Of a stretch of DNA of 64,000 nt, positions 36,767 through 46,476 are shown one piece after another; the first letter of the stretch is position 1, and each line of letters begins with the position of its first letter. This DNA is from Chitinophaga tropicalis. GTDB lineage: Bacteria > Bacteroidota > Bacteroidia > Chitinophagales > Chitinophagaceae. A model generated the notes under the pieces. It did no database searches. It was not told the DNA's origin and saw only the letters and a program-made list of their open reading frames with translations. The position numbers were made by a program, and so were the translations under genes. The stretch spans positions 1 through 64,000 of the forward strand of contig NZ_WRXN01000016.1 in NCBI RefSeq assembly GCF_009758205.1, given 5' to 3'.

Positions 36767-37147
36767 TCAGATTTCTATAATCACCGTAGCAACGGCTGTA
36801 CTTGTAATATGTGACAGGGAAACCAGGATCTGTTTAATTTTCAGCGCTTCATAACGACTGGCAGCAGCGCCTGTCAGCTGTAAGACGGGTTTTCCGGTTT
36901 CTGTATGGCTGATCTCTATTTCGTTGAAATTCACACCCCCATTATTCCCCCAGCCGGTACCCAGTGCTTTGAGCAACGCTTCTTTTGCCGCAAAACGTGC
37001 GGCATAATGCTGGGCTGGATGTACCTGCTTTTCACAATAGGCAATTTCCTGTGCAGTAAACACCAGGTCACGGAAACCGCTCCCCTTGGCTAGCTTTCCC
37101 GCTATCCGTTCTACATCCACGATATCTGTGCCTATTCCGTAGATCAT
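36767..37147 (-). CDS. acpS: Holo-ACP synthase (4'-phosphopantetheinyl transferase)
   Basis: 126 aa. IYGIGTDIVDVERI (2-15) carries the Mg-binding Asp, and RFAAKEALLKALGTG (about 51-65) carries the Glu and Lys of the AcpS signature. It moves phosphopantetheine from CoA to the conserved Ser of an ACP. It could be the genome's only AcpS or one dedicated to the two ACPs of this block (50122 and 57397). Confidence 0.92.
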   Translation of the reverse strand: MIYGIGTDIVDVERIAGKLAKGSGFRDLVFTAQEIAYCEKQVHPAQHYAARFAAKEALLKALGTGWGNNGGVNFNEIEISHTETGKPVLQLTGAAASRYEALKIKQILVSLSHITSTAVATVIIEI

Positions 37148-37200
37148 TTCTTTTTGTGTTTACATTTAGCTACCTCAAGTCATTCTACAACCACTGTAAC

Positions 37201-38886
37201 TCACTTTTTCTTTTCCTTACACTTCACTATCTGCTCCTTCACATGCTCCTCCTCTGCTTTCGTAGCAATCACTTTAGTCAACGCAGTTTTATAATACCCT
37301 TCAGCACTACTATAACGCTTATGTTTAAACTCATAATCACCCGCCAGCACATAAGCATGATAATATTCAGGATTAGCAGCTGTCATAGCGCGCACATCCA
37401 CATCCTTCCCATCCAGCACAGCCATCTTCAGATTACGGAATGTCACGAACTTCCTGTAATCGGCCGATTGCAGGAAAGTATCTGCTGCAATGGTCAATGT
37501 GCTGTCATATATCTCATGATCTGTTTGCAGCCCTTTCATGGCAAATACACTGTCAAGATTATAAGCTACAAATTCACCTAACTGGTACGGCGCTGCAGAT
37601 ACCCACACCAGCTTCTTCTTAGGCTCAAACACAACAGCATGATGCGCTATCAGCTGGTTGATGGCGCGCTCATTTCCCATACCTATATTCTCCCCATGCA
37701 ATCCGTAACGGTCACGAAGAATATCCACGGTCTTCTGTACTGTATTAGGGCCTTTCTGCTTTATCAGCTCGCTAAGGCGTTCAAAGCGGTATCCTGAAGC
37801 GGTCTCATCCCGCTGCTTTATGTTCTGTGCTGTTTTACCCAGTGTATCTCCCTGGAAGTGATTGGTACAGGTAATGAAGTTCTTCCGCGGATCATAGATA
37901 TCCATTCTCTCCGGCGTCTTCTCAATAATGGCAGCGCGATTATCTTCTGCAGAACCTACCAGGAAAGATTCAGACACGAACATCTTATGCCGCTTTGCAA
38001 TGGCCCATGCTTCATCAATATTCCTTGCATACTGCAGTATCTCCCTTGCCACCAGCGATACCGGAGTGGCGGCGCCTGTAGGAATATCACTCTTATCAGC
38101 ATTGATAGTCACTGTCAGCCCTTTCTCATTCATGCCTGATGCTACACCGGTAAACCCTGCCCAGGTCACCATCATGAATTTATATCCCTTTTCCGGGCGG
38201 TAGAAAGCCACTATCTTATCTTCAGAGAACTTATCTCCTACATAGAAATCAAAGTTCCTGCCTATGATCAGGTTACTGTCTGCGGATGCGTCATCCCAGG
38301 TCCCGAAGGATGTACAGGCCACCAGCGCCATGTTCTGTAACGCATGACCAATATCATGCGCCGCATGATAGTTCAGAATACGCTCATAATTGGTACCTAT
38401 AAAATCATATTTCTCTGAAGCGGAAAAAGAAATGCCATATATCTCTTCTTTATTTTCTTCTGCAATATTATCTGCCAGGTTCCTGTTGAAGAACCCTACA
38501 AAATAACGCAGGAATTTCAGGTAAGAAGGAGAAGGTATCATTTTCCTGATCTGGTCTGTAAAATGATCTTCCTGGCGTTTTACAAGTTCTGAAGTAAGCT
38601 TGCCATATACTACTCCCCTTTCAAACGGTTTCCCTTCCACATACAGCTCATACAAACCACTGTTGCTCTTGCGGAACCAGTTGTTGCCCAGGGTATAGCT
38701 GGTAGCGTCCAGCTGCTTGCGCTGCCATTGCAGGGCTTGTTTATCTGCTATTACCGGCGGGTCAATATGCGATACGCTTACCACATAAATGATCAGCGCC
38801 ACTATCAATGTTACAAAGCCTATCAGGGTGAAGAGTAACGCCCTCCATAGTTTACGCCATCCGCTTCTTTTTTTCCCTTTATTCAA
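37201..38886 (-). CDS. C45/AAT-type acyltransferase (NTN-hydrolase fold), membrane-anchored
   Basis: 561 aa. A membrane anchor at about 15-38 follows a very basic start. Cys191 (ACTSFGTWDD) is the expected N-terminal nucleophile exposed by self-cleavage, followed by LIIGRNFDF, both typical of acyl-CoA:6-aminopenicillanate acyltransferase/C45 peptidases. The C-terminus (about 475-555) looks helical. The start is TTG at 38886; an in-frame stop two codons upstream rules out a longer form. It begins 11 bp after the CrtI-like gene. Flexirubins are esters of an aryl-polyene acid, and an acyltransferase of this kind could form that ester, but this is a guess from context. Confidence 0.8.
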   Translation of the reverse strand: MNKGKKRSGWRKLWRALLFTLIGFVTLIVALIIYVVSVSHIDPPVIADKQALQWQRKQLDATSYTLGNNWFRKSNSGLYELYVEGKPFERGVVYGKLTSELVKRQEDHFTDQIRKMIPSPSYLKFLRYFVGFFNRNLADNIAEENKEEIYGISFSASEKYDFIGTNYERILNYHAAHDIGHALQNMALVACTSFGTWDDASADSNLIIGRNFDFYVGDKFSEDKIVAFYRPEKGYKFMMVTWAGFTGVASGMNEKGLTVTINADKSDIPTGAATPVSLVAREILQYARNIDEAWAIAKRHKMFVSESFLVGSAEDNRAAIIEKTPERMDIYDPRKNFITCTNHFQGDTLGKTAQNIKQRDETASGYRFERLSELIKQKGPNTVQKTVDILRDRYGLHGENIGMGNERAINQLIAHHAVVFEPKKKLVWVSAAPYQLGEFVAYNLDSVFAMKGLQTDHEIYDSTLTIAADTFLQSADYRKFVTFRNLKMAVLDGKDVDVRAMTAANPEYYHAYVLAGDYEFKHKRYSSAEGYYKTALTKVIATKAEEEHVKEQIVKCKEKKK

Positions 38887-38897
38887 TTTTCAATATT

Positions 38898-40406
38898 TTA
38901 TGCTGCACTAATTTCATTTACCAGCCTCTCCAGTCCTACCAGTTCCGCACTGGTCAATACTGCCGTCATCGTTACCCCCAAAATTCCATGCAAGTTCAGG
39001 TTTTGCCCTGTAAGATACAAATTAGGCAGGCGGGTGGCCGATGGTATCATTGTTTTTAACGGGTCATTAGCATCTTTGGCAATACCATACATGCTTCCTT
39101 CCGGCATAGCCAGGTAATCCCTGTAGGTAAGCGGCGTAGCGGCATAATAAGCGAGGATGCAATCCCGTATGCCCGGAAACTGTTTTTCCACCGCATCCAG
39201 CAGCCTTTCAGCCTTCTCCGCTTTAAAGGCCTGGTAATCAGCGCTCCTGTCGTCCGGACTGGAGTCTGTATTAAAAGTATCATGCCAGGTCGCTACTTCC
39301 TCATAGCGCATATAGGTCATAATGGAAATATTATCCGTAAACTGGCTGTCCTTGCTGCCGGCAGCGCTGAACATGGCATAGGTCTGCGGCCAGTTGTCCG
39401 TCGTCTGGTTAATACCTTCCCAGGCATTATCTGTGGCGTGGTGATAGTAGTTGTAGTTCTGGTAACGGAAACAACCCGGCTTCATGACAATGTTAAGCAT
39501 AAAAGTGCCGGGGGTGTTTTCCAGGCTGCCTATCCTTGCGCGGTAAGCATTCCGGAGAGTGCTGCTCTGCGTGATCTCCATCGTTTTGGCAGGGTGAAGA
39601 CCGGAAATAAAATACTTCCCCGTTACCGTTTCACCATTTTCCAGCACTATATGATCTGCCTGGCCATTACACTCTACAATACTGCTTACGGCCATATTGC
39701 GTATCACAGTACCGCCATTTTCCTTTATCACCTTATTCAGGCTGCGCGCTATCTGCGAACCGCCATCCACACATTTCCAGGAGCCCTCAATATAGCTGTT
39801 CTGCACCAGGGCATGCACATAGAACGGCGTTTTATGCGCTACGCCGGCATACAGCAGGTTATTGCCTGCCAGCACGTGCTGCAGGCGTTCATTGTCAGTA
39901 ATGCTGCGTATAAAGGTGCAGGTATCCAGGCCAATGACCGCTTCCTTTTCGGTATAATGTCCCATGCGGAGGTTAAACAGCGGAAACTTGCTGCACACTT
40001 CCTTTATCTTATCGCAATAGGCATGCAGGGCATCCTTTTCTGCAGGAAAATGCACCAGCAGCTGTTCAATGAAGTTGTCATATCCCTGGGCCATTTTATA
40101 GGTCACCGCCTCATCCTTGAAATGTATCTGGTCAAATCCGTCTACGTCCAGCTGCTTTAATTTCAGTGAGTCCATAATACCCAGGTAACGAAACACTTTA
40201 TTCAGCGTCTGCCCCTCTCCCAGGCTGCCTATGTAATGTACGCCTGAATCGATAATTGCCTTGTCCCTTGAAAATGTCTGAAGACAGCCGCCTATCTGCC
40301 TGTTCTTCTCATAAATACATACCTTATACCCGTTCTTACTCAAAATAGCGCCGCAAACCAGGCTTCCCAGTCCGCTGCCGATAATAATTACGTCATACTG
40401 TCGCAT
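38898..40406 (-). CDS. CrtI-like FAD-dependent oxidoreductase
   Basis: 502 aa. Rossmann FAD motif DVIIIGSGLGSLVCGAIL (about 5-22), then the second dinucleotide strand ending YEKNRQIGGC (about 33-42). The C-terminal LYLTGQNLNLHGILGV (about 468-483) is the FAD-binding end typical of phytoene-desaturase and retinol-saturase relatives. It may desaturate or reduce the polyene or its precursor. It overlaps the upstream MMPL fusion by 19 bp (38898-40406 against 40388-44269), so the two are translationally linked. Confidence 0.88.
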   Translation of the reverse strand: MRQYDVIIIGSGLGSLVCGAILSKNGYKVCIYEKNRQIGGCLQTFSRDKAIIDSGVHYIGSLGEGQTLNKVFRYLGIMDSLKLKQLDVDGFDQIHFKDEAVTYKMAQGYDNFIEQLLVHFPAEKDALHAYCDKIKEVCSKFPLFNLRMGHYTEKEAVIGLDTCTFIRSITDNERLQHVLAGNNLLYAGVAHKTPFYVHALVQNSYIEGSWKCVDGGSQIARSLNKVIKENGGTVIRNMAVSSIVECNGQADHIVLENGETVTGKYFISGLHPAKTMEITQSSTLRNAYRARIGSLENTPGTFMLNIVMKPGCFRYQNYNYYHHATDNAWEGINQTTDNWPQTYAMFSAAGSKDSQFTDNISIMTYMRYEEVATWHDTFNTDSSPDDRSADYQAFKAEKAERLLDAVEKQFPGIRDCILAYYAATPLTYRDYLAMPEGSMYGIAKDANDPLKTMIPSATRLPNLYLTGQNLNLHGILGVTMTAVLTSAELVGLERLVNEISAA

Positions 40407-43400
40407 GTAGGGGGGATAACTTTTTTGATAATAAAAATTACATTGGATGTGTACCGTGTATTGTCTATCTGCTCCATCACAGCCCCATTGGCATGAACAA
40501 TGTTCCTGATGCGGGATGACGAGAAGAAAGATAATGGTTTGTCTTTCGTTTTATTAAATCCTATCAGTCTGGTTGAAAAAAATTCTGTGAGCCGCGTACC
40601 TTCATGACGTTTAACAAGATCACTGTCACCATCACGGACAATGATCACTCCCTGCGGACCAAGCTGCCTGATACAGTCAGACAGTACTTTCTCCTGCTCT
40701 TCCGGCTGCAGGTAATGCAGCACATCGCTGATCACGTAAGCATCATATTTTCCGAACTCATAGCTGGTAATATCTGCCCATTCAAAGTTAACATGTTCAT
40801 TACGCAGGTAGCAATGCTGCGCGGTAATTACCTTGTTTTCATCATAGTCAATACCGGTTATCTGTCTTCCGTTGGAAAGCCAGTGCAGCATATAACTCAT
40901 AAAGCCATAACCACAGCCAATATCAAGGATACGCCCTTTCTGTGGCAGCAGCTGGTGAAACACAGCGTAATTATCTTCCAGCTTCGTTTTTATACGCATG
41001 TACCATTCCAGGACAGGGCCTTTGTAAATGTAGTTGTATATCATCTGCTCCCTGAACCAGGCAGGTGTTTCAATGGAAGCACGCAGCTTTTCATACTCCG
41101 CTTTAAAGTAACGGCTTATCTGTTTGGTGCGGACAGAATAGTTCTCTCCCCAGCTGGTATCGCCTGCTTTGATGCGGGGAAGATATTGAACGGTGATAGT
41201 ACCGTCTTTCAGCAGAAAATCATTCTTGCTCATGGTATAGCCTGTACCATGGAGTATAACAGGCAGGATATCCAACCCCAGTTCTTCTGCAATATAAAAA
41301 GCGCCTTTATGAAAACGTTTAATGCTGTTGTCGGGTGATCGGGTCCCCTCCGGGTAAACCACTATAGAATATCCCTGCTCCACCCTGCTGCGCAGCTTCT
41401 CAATACTGCCCTCTGCACCTTCCACTACAGGATAATAATCTCCCAGCCTCACCACAGCACCGAATACGGGCGAGTTCCACACCCATTCACTGGTAAGCAG
41501 TATCACCTTCGGATGCAGCATCGTGGAAACAAGTATGTCAAGGAAAGACTGATGATTACTGATAATAACTGCCGGCGTCTTCAACTGCTCATTCAACGGG
41601 TTGATGATCTTCTTTCTTACATTGCCCATAATGTAGATCAGTGACCTGGTATAGGCAGAAAGCAACCTGTGATAGATCACCTTTCCTTTCTCTTTATTGA
41701 ACGGATTAAGGCGGATCAGCAACCAGCCCAGACCTGTCAGCAGTAAACATCCGGCCGTAAAATAAGCGAAGGCAAACACAGACTTAACCCAGCCATGCAA
41801 CGTCCATGGCGCACGGCCCTTGCAGGTACGGTTCACGATCAGCCAGTTGAACAGGAAAGGTATCATGACCTGCGATATCAGCACCACACAACTGATGCCG
41901 ATAATAGAGATCAGCGCAATAGAACGCAGGGAAGGATGCTTCGCAAAGATCATAACCCCAAGCCCCAGTATAGTGGTAATGGCTGACAGGAAAATGGAAG
42001 AACGGAAGGAAGATAAGTTATCCTTTCTTCCCGTCTTATATTCCTGCAATAGCCCATCCATGGTAAAGATGCTGTAATCATCCCCCAGGCCGAATATAAA
42101 TGTGCTGAGAATAATGTTTACAATATTGAATTTAATACCAAACAATCCCATAATACCCAGTATCCATACCCAGCTGATCAGCATGGGAATGAAAGTGATA
42201 AGCGCCAGCTCTATACGGCCATAAGAAAGCAGCAGCGCCAGGAACACCAGTACAGAGGTCATCCAGGCAATACTGTTAAACTCGTTCTGCATTACTTCCA
42301 CCAGGCGGTTGGCCACATACTGTTTATCAAGTACTGTTGTATTGGTCTGCTCTTTTAATGCTTTATAAACAGCCGCTTTCTGATGCGGGTCTACTTTCAG
42401 TAACGTGATCACTGAAACACGGCCATTCTTCTCCGTGATAAAGTCGCCCAGGTTACCGCTACGCATGGTTTTCAGGGCGGCTTCCGGCACAGGTGTGAAT
42501 GCCTTGTTCAGCCACTGATCAAACGCACCAAAAGCCGTTGCTTTATATCCCACAACAGGCCCATGCTGCTGCAGGTAAGAGATCAGTTGCTGCTTCTTTT
42601 CCGGTGTCCAGTAGTTATTCCATCTTTCTATACGTTCCCGCTGCTCTTTCTTCGACAACAGCAATGTATGAACACCGGCAAATTTCTTCACGATACCCTG
42701 CTGCTGCAGCTGTTGTACCGCTGGTAGTAACAGCTCATTGTTACGCAACGCAGCGTCAAGATCAGCGCCTTCTGTAACAACATATACCGACTGTGCCGTA
42801 AGGGCATTTACCTTATTGAATTTCGCTTCTGCTTCCTTCAGCTCAGGGCGCATGAAGTTCATACGCATCATATCGCTTTCAAAGCCTGCTTTCCCTGCTG
42901 TAAAGAAGAAGATAACTGTCAGTACTATGATGACTAAGACCAGGTATTTATTCTTCTCAGGTTTGTACCCCGCTAATTTATCCAGCCAGTTATGCCGCTG
43001 TACAGAAGGCACTTCCGGCTGTTTACCCAATACTATCCAGTGAGGAAGGAAGATCAGCGAAAACAACGCGGCCCCTATCAGGCTCATGGCGGCAAAGATT
43101 CCCATGTCATTCAGTATGGGAGATTCCACGAACTGCAGGCAGAGAAAACCTCCTACAGTAGTGAAACTACCTATCGTCATCGGAGAAGCCAGATCGTTTA
43201 TCACTTCCCTGATATCAGGCAGGTGACGATAGTGATTAAACACATGCAGGGAATAGTTCACCGCAATGCCCAGTACCACAGCTCCTGCTCCTAATGCAAT
43301 AACAGATATCTGGCCTTTTATAAGATAAACCGCGGCCAGAGAGAATAATGCTCCAAATATCACAGGCAGCATCACCAGCAACGGAGCACGTTTCTTACGG

Positions 43401-44269
43401 AAGAACAACACTATGATCACTATCAGCAACGCAACAGTAATCCCCTGCGTCAGCATTGTATCCTGCCTCAGCTGCTGTGCGTTACCGGCTGATACGGCTG
43501 TAGCGCCAAAGAAAGAGGCTTCCACCACAGGATGATACTTTTGTACAGCATCTATCTGCTGCTGCAACTCCTTCAAAAAAGTGGCATTCTTACCCGTTGC
43601 ACTGGGTGGAAAAGCAGGTGTGATGAACAGCAGCAGATGGCGATGATCTTTACTCATCACATAACCATCGTACAACTCAAACTGTTCATCATACTGCAGG
43701 TGCTGTAATTTCTTAATCCCCAGCCATGACATCCCTACGGGGTCTGCGGATATCACCTTCTTTACTACAAGTCCCGCGGGAGAAATAAGGGTATTATAAT
43801 TACTTTCGAGCGATTGCTGTAGCCTTTCCGGCGTGATCAGTGAATCAATGCTCCTGTAATCTTTCTCTTCCAGGAATACCGGCAAATGGTCCTGTATCAC
43901 CTGCATCAGGTCCAGCACAGCAGCATCTTCCACCTGCGCCTGGAACTGCTTTATATAAGGCTTCAGCCGTTCTCCTGCCAGCGTGGTCAGCTCTCCCGCA
44001 AAAGCGGTAAGACTGTCCGGCTGCGCTTCCCCTGTAGTATCTTTCTGGGAAACGGTGATCACCAGCTTATCTGCAAATCTCGAATCATTAAAGACCTGCT
44101 GTAATTTATCCAGTGTTTTATCCTGCGGCAGGATACGGGTAATATCCTCTTCCAGGCGGATACGGGACGCAAAAAAAACGGACACAAGGAAACTGGCAAT
44201 GGTGCATACCCACAGCAAGGCCTTATGCCGGTCAAAGAAATTATATATGCCTACAAAGAATTTTCCCAT
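40388..44269 (-). CDS. MMPL exporter / PlsC acyltransferase / SAM methyltransferase triple fusion
   Basis: 1293 aa in three parts. Residues 1-830 are an RND/MMPL-type exporter: two repeats with a large periplasmic loop (about 40-270 and 460-660) and spans at 272-410 and 670-850, with GLGDDYS at 728-734 carrying the proton-relay Asp pair. Residues about 890-1065 are PlsC-like (NHQSFLD 905-911, VYPEGTRSPD 971-980). Residues about 1100-1280 are a class I methyltransferase (LDIGCGYG 1115-1122, ITGIDYDENK). In aryl-polyene loci the exporter and acyltransferase are usually separate genes. The fusion would couple lipid attachment, methylation and export of the product in the inner membrane (inference). 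The frame is continuous, so it is not an annotation artefact. Confidence 0.92.
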   Translation of the reverse strand: MGKFFVGIYNFFDRHKALLWVCTIASFLVSVFFASRIRLEEDITRILPQDKTLDKLQQVFNDSRFADKLVITVSQKDTTGEAQPDSLTAFAGELTTLAGERLKPYIKQFQAQVEDAAVLDLMQVIQDHLPVFLEEKDYRSIDSLITPERLQQSLESNYNTLISPAGLVVKKVISADPVGMSWLGIKKLQHLQYDEQFELYDGYVMSKDHRHLLLFITPAFPPSATGKNATFLKELQQQIDAVQKYHPVVEASFFGATAVSAGNAQQLRQDTMLTQGITVALLIVIIVLFFRKKRAPLLVMLPVIFGALFSLAAVYLIKGQISVIALGAGAVVLGIAVNYSLHVFNHYRHLPDIREVINDLASPMTIGSFTTVGGFLCLQFVESPILNDMGIFAAMSLIGAALFSLIFLPHWIVLGKQPEVPSVQRHNWLDKLAGYKPEKNKYLVLVIIVLTVIFFFTAGKAGFESDMMRMNFMRPELKEAEAKFNKVNALTAQSVYVVTEGADLDAALRNNELLLPAVQQLQQQGIVKKFAGVHTLLLSKKEQRERIERWNNYWTPEKKQQLISYLQQHGPVVGYKATAFGAFDQWLNKAFTPVPEAALKTMRSGNLGDFITEKNGRVSVITLLKVDPHQKAAVYKALKEQTNTTVLDKQYVANRLVEVMQNEFNSIAWMTSVLVFLALLLSYGRIELALITFIPMLISWVWILGIMGLFGIKFNIVNIILSTFIFGLGDDYSIFTMDGLLQEYKTGRKDNLSSFRSSIFLSAITTILGLGVMIFAKHPSLRSIALISIIGISCVVLISQVMIPFLFNWLIVNRTCKGRAPWTLHGWVKSVFAFAYFTAGCLLLTGLGWLLIRLNPFNKEKGKVIYHRLLSAYTRSLIYIMGNVRKKIINPLNEQLKTPAVIISNHQSFLDILVSTMLHPKVILLTSEWVWNSPVFGAVVRLGDYYPVVEGAEGSIEKLRSRVEQGYSIVVYPEGTRSPDNSIKRFHKGAFYIAEELGLDILPVILHGTGYTMSKNDFLLKDGTITVQYLPRIKAGDTSWGENYSVRTKQISRYFKAEYEKLRASIETPAWFREQMIYNYIYKGPVLEWYMRIKTKLEDNYAVFHQLLPQKGRILDIGCGYGFMSYMLHWLSNGRQITGIDYDENKVITAQHCYLRNEHVNFEWADITSYEFGKYDAYVISDVLHYLQPEEQEKVLSDCIRQLGPQGVIIVRDGDSDLVKRHEGTRLTEFFSTRLIGFNKTKDKPLSFFSSSRIRNIVHANGAVMEQIDNTRYTSNVIFIIKKVIPPTCDSMT

Positions 44270-44281
44270 AAGATGGTTACA

Positions 44282-45484
44282 TTACACAGACCGCTGTTTA
44301 GCCGGATCATTCCTGAAAATAGCCAGCAGGATATAAACCACCAGCCATGTTAAGGCACCGCATATCACAGCCAGGGTGATCCCCCCTGAAAAATACTGGA
44401 ACAGGTTCTGTTTGATAGTTGCGAGTGACAGATCACTGCTGAACGTCAGTAATATGCTTCCCTCCCTCACCCATATCCTGCCGGTCACAAAACTGGCAAA
44501 GACAACAAAAGGGATCAGCGGGGGAATGCTGATGTGGCAGGACAATAATACCAGCGCCTTATTCAGCCGGAAAAGCGTAGCCAGCGCCAGGGCAGTGATG
44601 ATCTGGAATCCCCAGATAGGCACTATCCCCATAAATACGCCAAAGCCTATGGAAGCCGCCTTTTTTGCATTAGATTCCTCCTTGTTCAGAATATGCTCAA
44701 ACCAGATCACACGCCAGCTCTCCGGCTTAAATATCCAGCGGATAAAGTCACGGGGCTTGATATACAGGAATGCTATCAGCACCAGTACCGTATTCAGCAC
44801 ACTGATACGGGAAAAATCCCTCATGGGCCTGAAATGAGATACCCGCTCTTCTGCGGGCGGGTAATATACTTTAACAGGCGTCCAGTCTACTTTTATTCCC
44901 TTCCACGAACTGCGCACCAGCACTTCTATCTCAAATTCATATTTAGGACAGTAAAACCGCATATCCTTCATAGCATAGATAGGATACAGGCGATAGCCGG
45001 ATTGCGTGTCGGGTCCCTTCAGTCCTGTTTCCACCCAGAACCAGAAGTTGGAGAACCTGTTGGCAAAAGTGTTTTTGCCGGGCATATTCTCCTGCTGCAG
45101 GTTACGTGCGCCTATGATGATAGCTTTTCTTTCTGTATACAGTTTCTCCAGCATACCCGGCAGGTCGGACGCAAAATGTTGCCCGTCTGCATCCATGGTT
45201 ATCACATAATCATACCCTTGTTGCAGGGCATATTTAAAGCCACGGCGCAGGGCAATGCCCTTCCCCCTGTTGAGTGCGTATTCAACCCGCTGTACCTGCG
45301 GAAAAGTGTCCAGGATGGCAGCTGTGTCATCTGTACTGCCATCGTTCACTACTATTACATGGGAGGTATAGGATAGCACATCCTGCAATACAGCGGCCAG
45401 TGTGGCTGCATTATTGTAGGTTGGCACCAGCACCGCCGCCCTCAGGCTGGCAAACTGGTCTTCATATGTTGCAGTATCGGTCAT
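44282..45484 (-). CDS. GT2 glycosyltransferase fused to a DUF2062 membrane domain
   Basis: 400 aa. N-terminal GT-A domain (about 14-235) with VLVPTYNNAATL (18-29), VVNDGSTDD (45-53) and the metal-binding DAD of MDADGQH (98-100). C-terminal DUF2062 domain (about 270-385) with three or so membrane helices (GVFMGIVPIWGFQIITALALA). Such proteins are dolichol-phosphate-mannose-synthase-like and found in aryl-polyene loci. It may glycosylate the lipid anchor; donor and acceptor unknown. It starts 6 bp after the dehydratase gene at 45491. Confidence 0.88.
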   Translation of the reverse strand: MTDTATYEDQFASLRAAVLVPTYNNAATLAAVLQDVLSYTSHVIVVNDGSTDDTAAILDTFPQVQRVEYALNRGKGIALRRGFKYALQQGYDYVITMDADGQHFASDLPGMLEKLYTERKAIIIGARNLQQENMPGKNTFANRFSNFWFWVETGLKGPDTQSGYRLYPIYAMKDMRFYCPKYEFEIEVLVRSSWKGIKVDWTPVKVYYPPAEERVSHFRPMRDFSRISVLNTVLVLIAFLYIKPRDFIRWIFKPESWRVIWFEHILNKEESNAKKAASIGFGVFMGIVPIWGFQIITALALATLFRLNKALVLLSCHISIPPLIPFVVFASFVTGRIWVREGSILLTFSSDLSLATIKQNLFQYFSGGITLAVICGALTWLVVYILLAIFRNDPAKQRSV

Positions 45485-45490
45485 TCTCTG

Positions 45491-45856
45491 TTATGCGTGT
45501 ACAAATGTTCCCTGGAATTTCATGAAGGTAAGCGCCTCAAACTTCAGAGCAGCGGTCACCTTGATCTCGCCCTCCTGCTCTTTATATTGCAGCGATATCT
45601 CCGTTTGCGGATTTGCATTCGGATCTATCATGTTGAGGAATTTCATATTGCCTGCCTTTTTCAGCAATACCTTATGCTGTAACGACCTCTCCAGCAATTC
45701 CTGGACAGATTGCATCATACATACGCCGGGCACTACCGGTTTCCCGGGAAAATGGCCTTCAAATACAGGATGTGAAGCATTCCATAAGATACCGTAAGTA
45801 GCAGCGTCTGCCTGCTGCTGTTCCTGCTCAATTGTGAAAAGTTTTCCTGCTAACAT
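45491..45856 (-). CDS. FabA/FabZ-type hotdog dehydratase
   Basis: 121 aa, short for FabZ. HPVFEGHFPGKPVVPGVCMMQ (29-49) is the FabZ signature with catalytic His35; the second catalytic acid is probably Glu53 (VQELLE). It would dehydrate 3-hydroxyacyl-ACP during polyene extension. Its ATG overlaps the upstream lipoprotein stop by one base. A second, more diverged dehydratase-like protein is encoded at 56084-56503. Confidence 0.85.
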   Translation of the reverse strand: MLAGKLFTIEQEQQQADAATYGILWNASHPVFEGHFPGKPVVPGVCMMQSVQELLERSLQHKVLLKKAGNMKFLNMIDPNANPQTEISLQYKEQEGEIKVTAALKFEALTFMKFQGTFVHA

Positions 45857-46476
45857 TATTTCTGTACGCGTTGTAATGAAATATTAAATTTAAAACCCTG
45901 GTGACTGATCAGCACACTGTCAGGTACTCCTGCCGTATAGCTGCCCAGCCACACCTTTACTACCGGCTTGCGGCGGGAGGCTTTCTCAATGCGCTCCAGG
46001 CGTGTACAGGCCGTATCAGTAATATAGTAGTTGTTTCCTTTTGCAGTAGGCACCGCCGTATACAGGTAATTACCTGTACGCAGCACCTTTGCTGTTGATA
46101 ATTCCGGGCGAAGCAACACCAGTTCAAAATCGCCCCTCAATGTCTTTACTACCGCCTTTTTATCCATCCTGGGCAGCATGTAATGCTTCACAAAACCGCC
46201 ATCCGCCTGAAATTCAAAATCAAAGAACTTGAACCCCATCTCATTGGCAAAGACCACCCGCAAACTACTGTCCGGCATCTGTTTAAAGAACAGCAATCCA
46301 CTCAGATGATGCTTCAGTACATCTACCTGCGTACTGTATAAAGCATTGGCAAACTGCGGACGGAACTGCCTGATACAATTCACATCTCCGGTAGCCGGCT
46401 GCAGTCCCCTGTATGCAGAAGAGCAGCCTGACAACAACCCTATCGCCAGCAAACTATTTAACAGCAAAGACCGCAT
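45856..46476 (-). CDS. Lipoprotein, possible LolB-like partner
   Basis: 206 aa. Lipobox LSGC with Cys18. A beta-rich body (VDVLKHHLSGLLFFKQ, LRVVFANEMGFKFFDFEF, FKFNISLQRV) fits a LolB or DUF3261-like half barrel, but I cannot assign a family firmly. It overlaps the LolA-like gene by 23 bp, and LolA-like plus lipoprotein pairs recur in aryl-polyene loci, where they may carry the lipidated pigment to the outer membrane. Confidence 0.7.
   Translation of the reverse strand: MRSLLLNSLLAIGLLSGCSSAYRGLQPATGDVNCIRQFRPQFANALYSTQVDVLKHHLSGLLFFKQMPDSSLRVVFANEMGFKFFDFEFQADGGFVKHYMLPRMDKKAVVKTLRGDFELVLLRPELSTAKVLRTGNYLYTAVPTAKGNNYYITDTACTRLERIEKASRRKPVVKVWLGSYTAGVPDSVLISHQGFKFNISLQRVQK

Noticed and set aside
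39282-40160. 292-codon plus-strand frame in the CrtI-like gene
   Set aside because: Antisense shadow of a flavoprotein with both FAD motifs intact.
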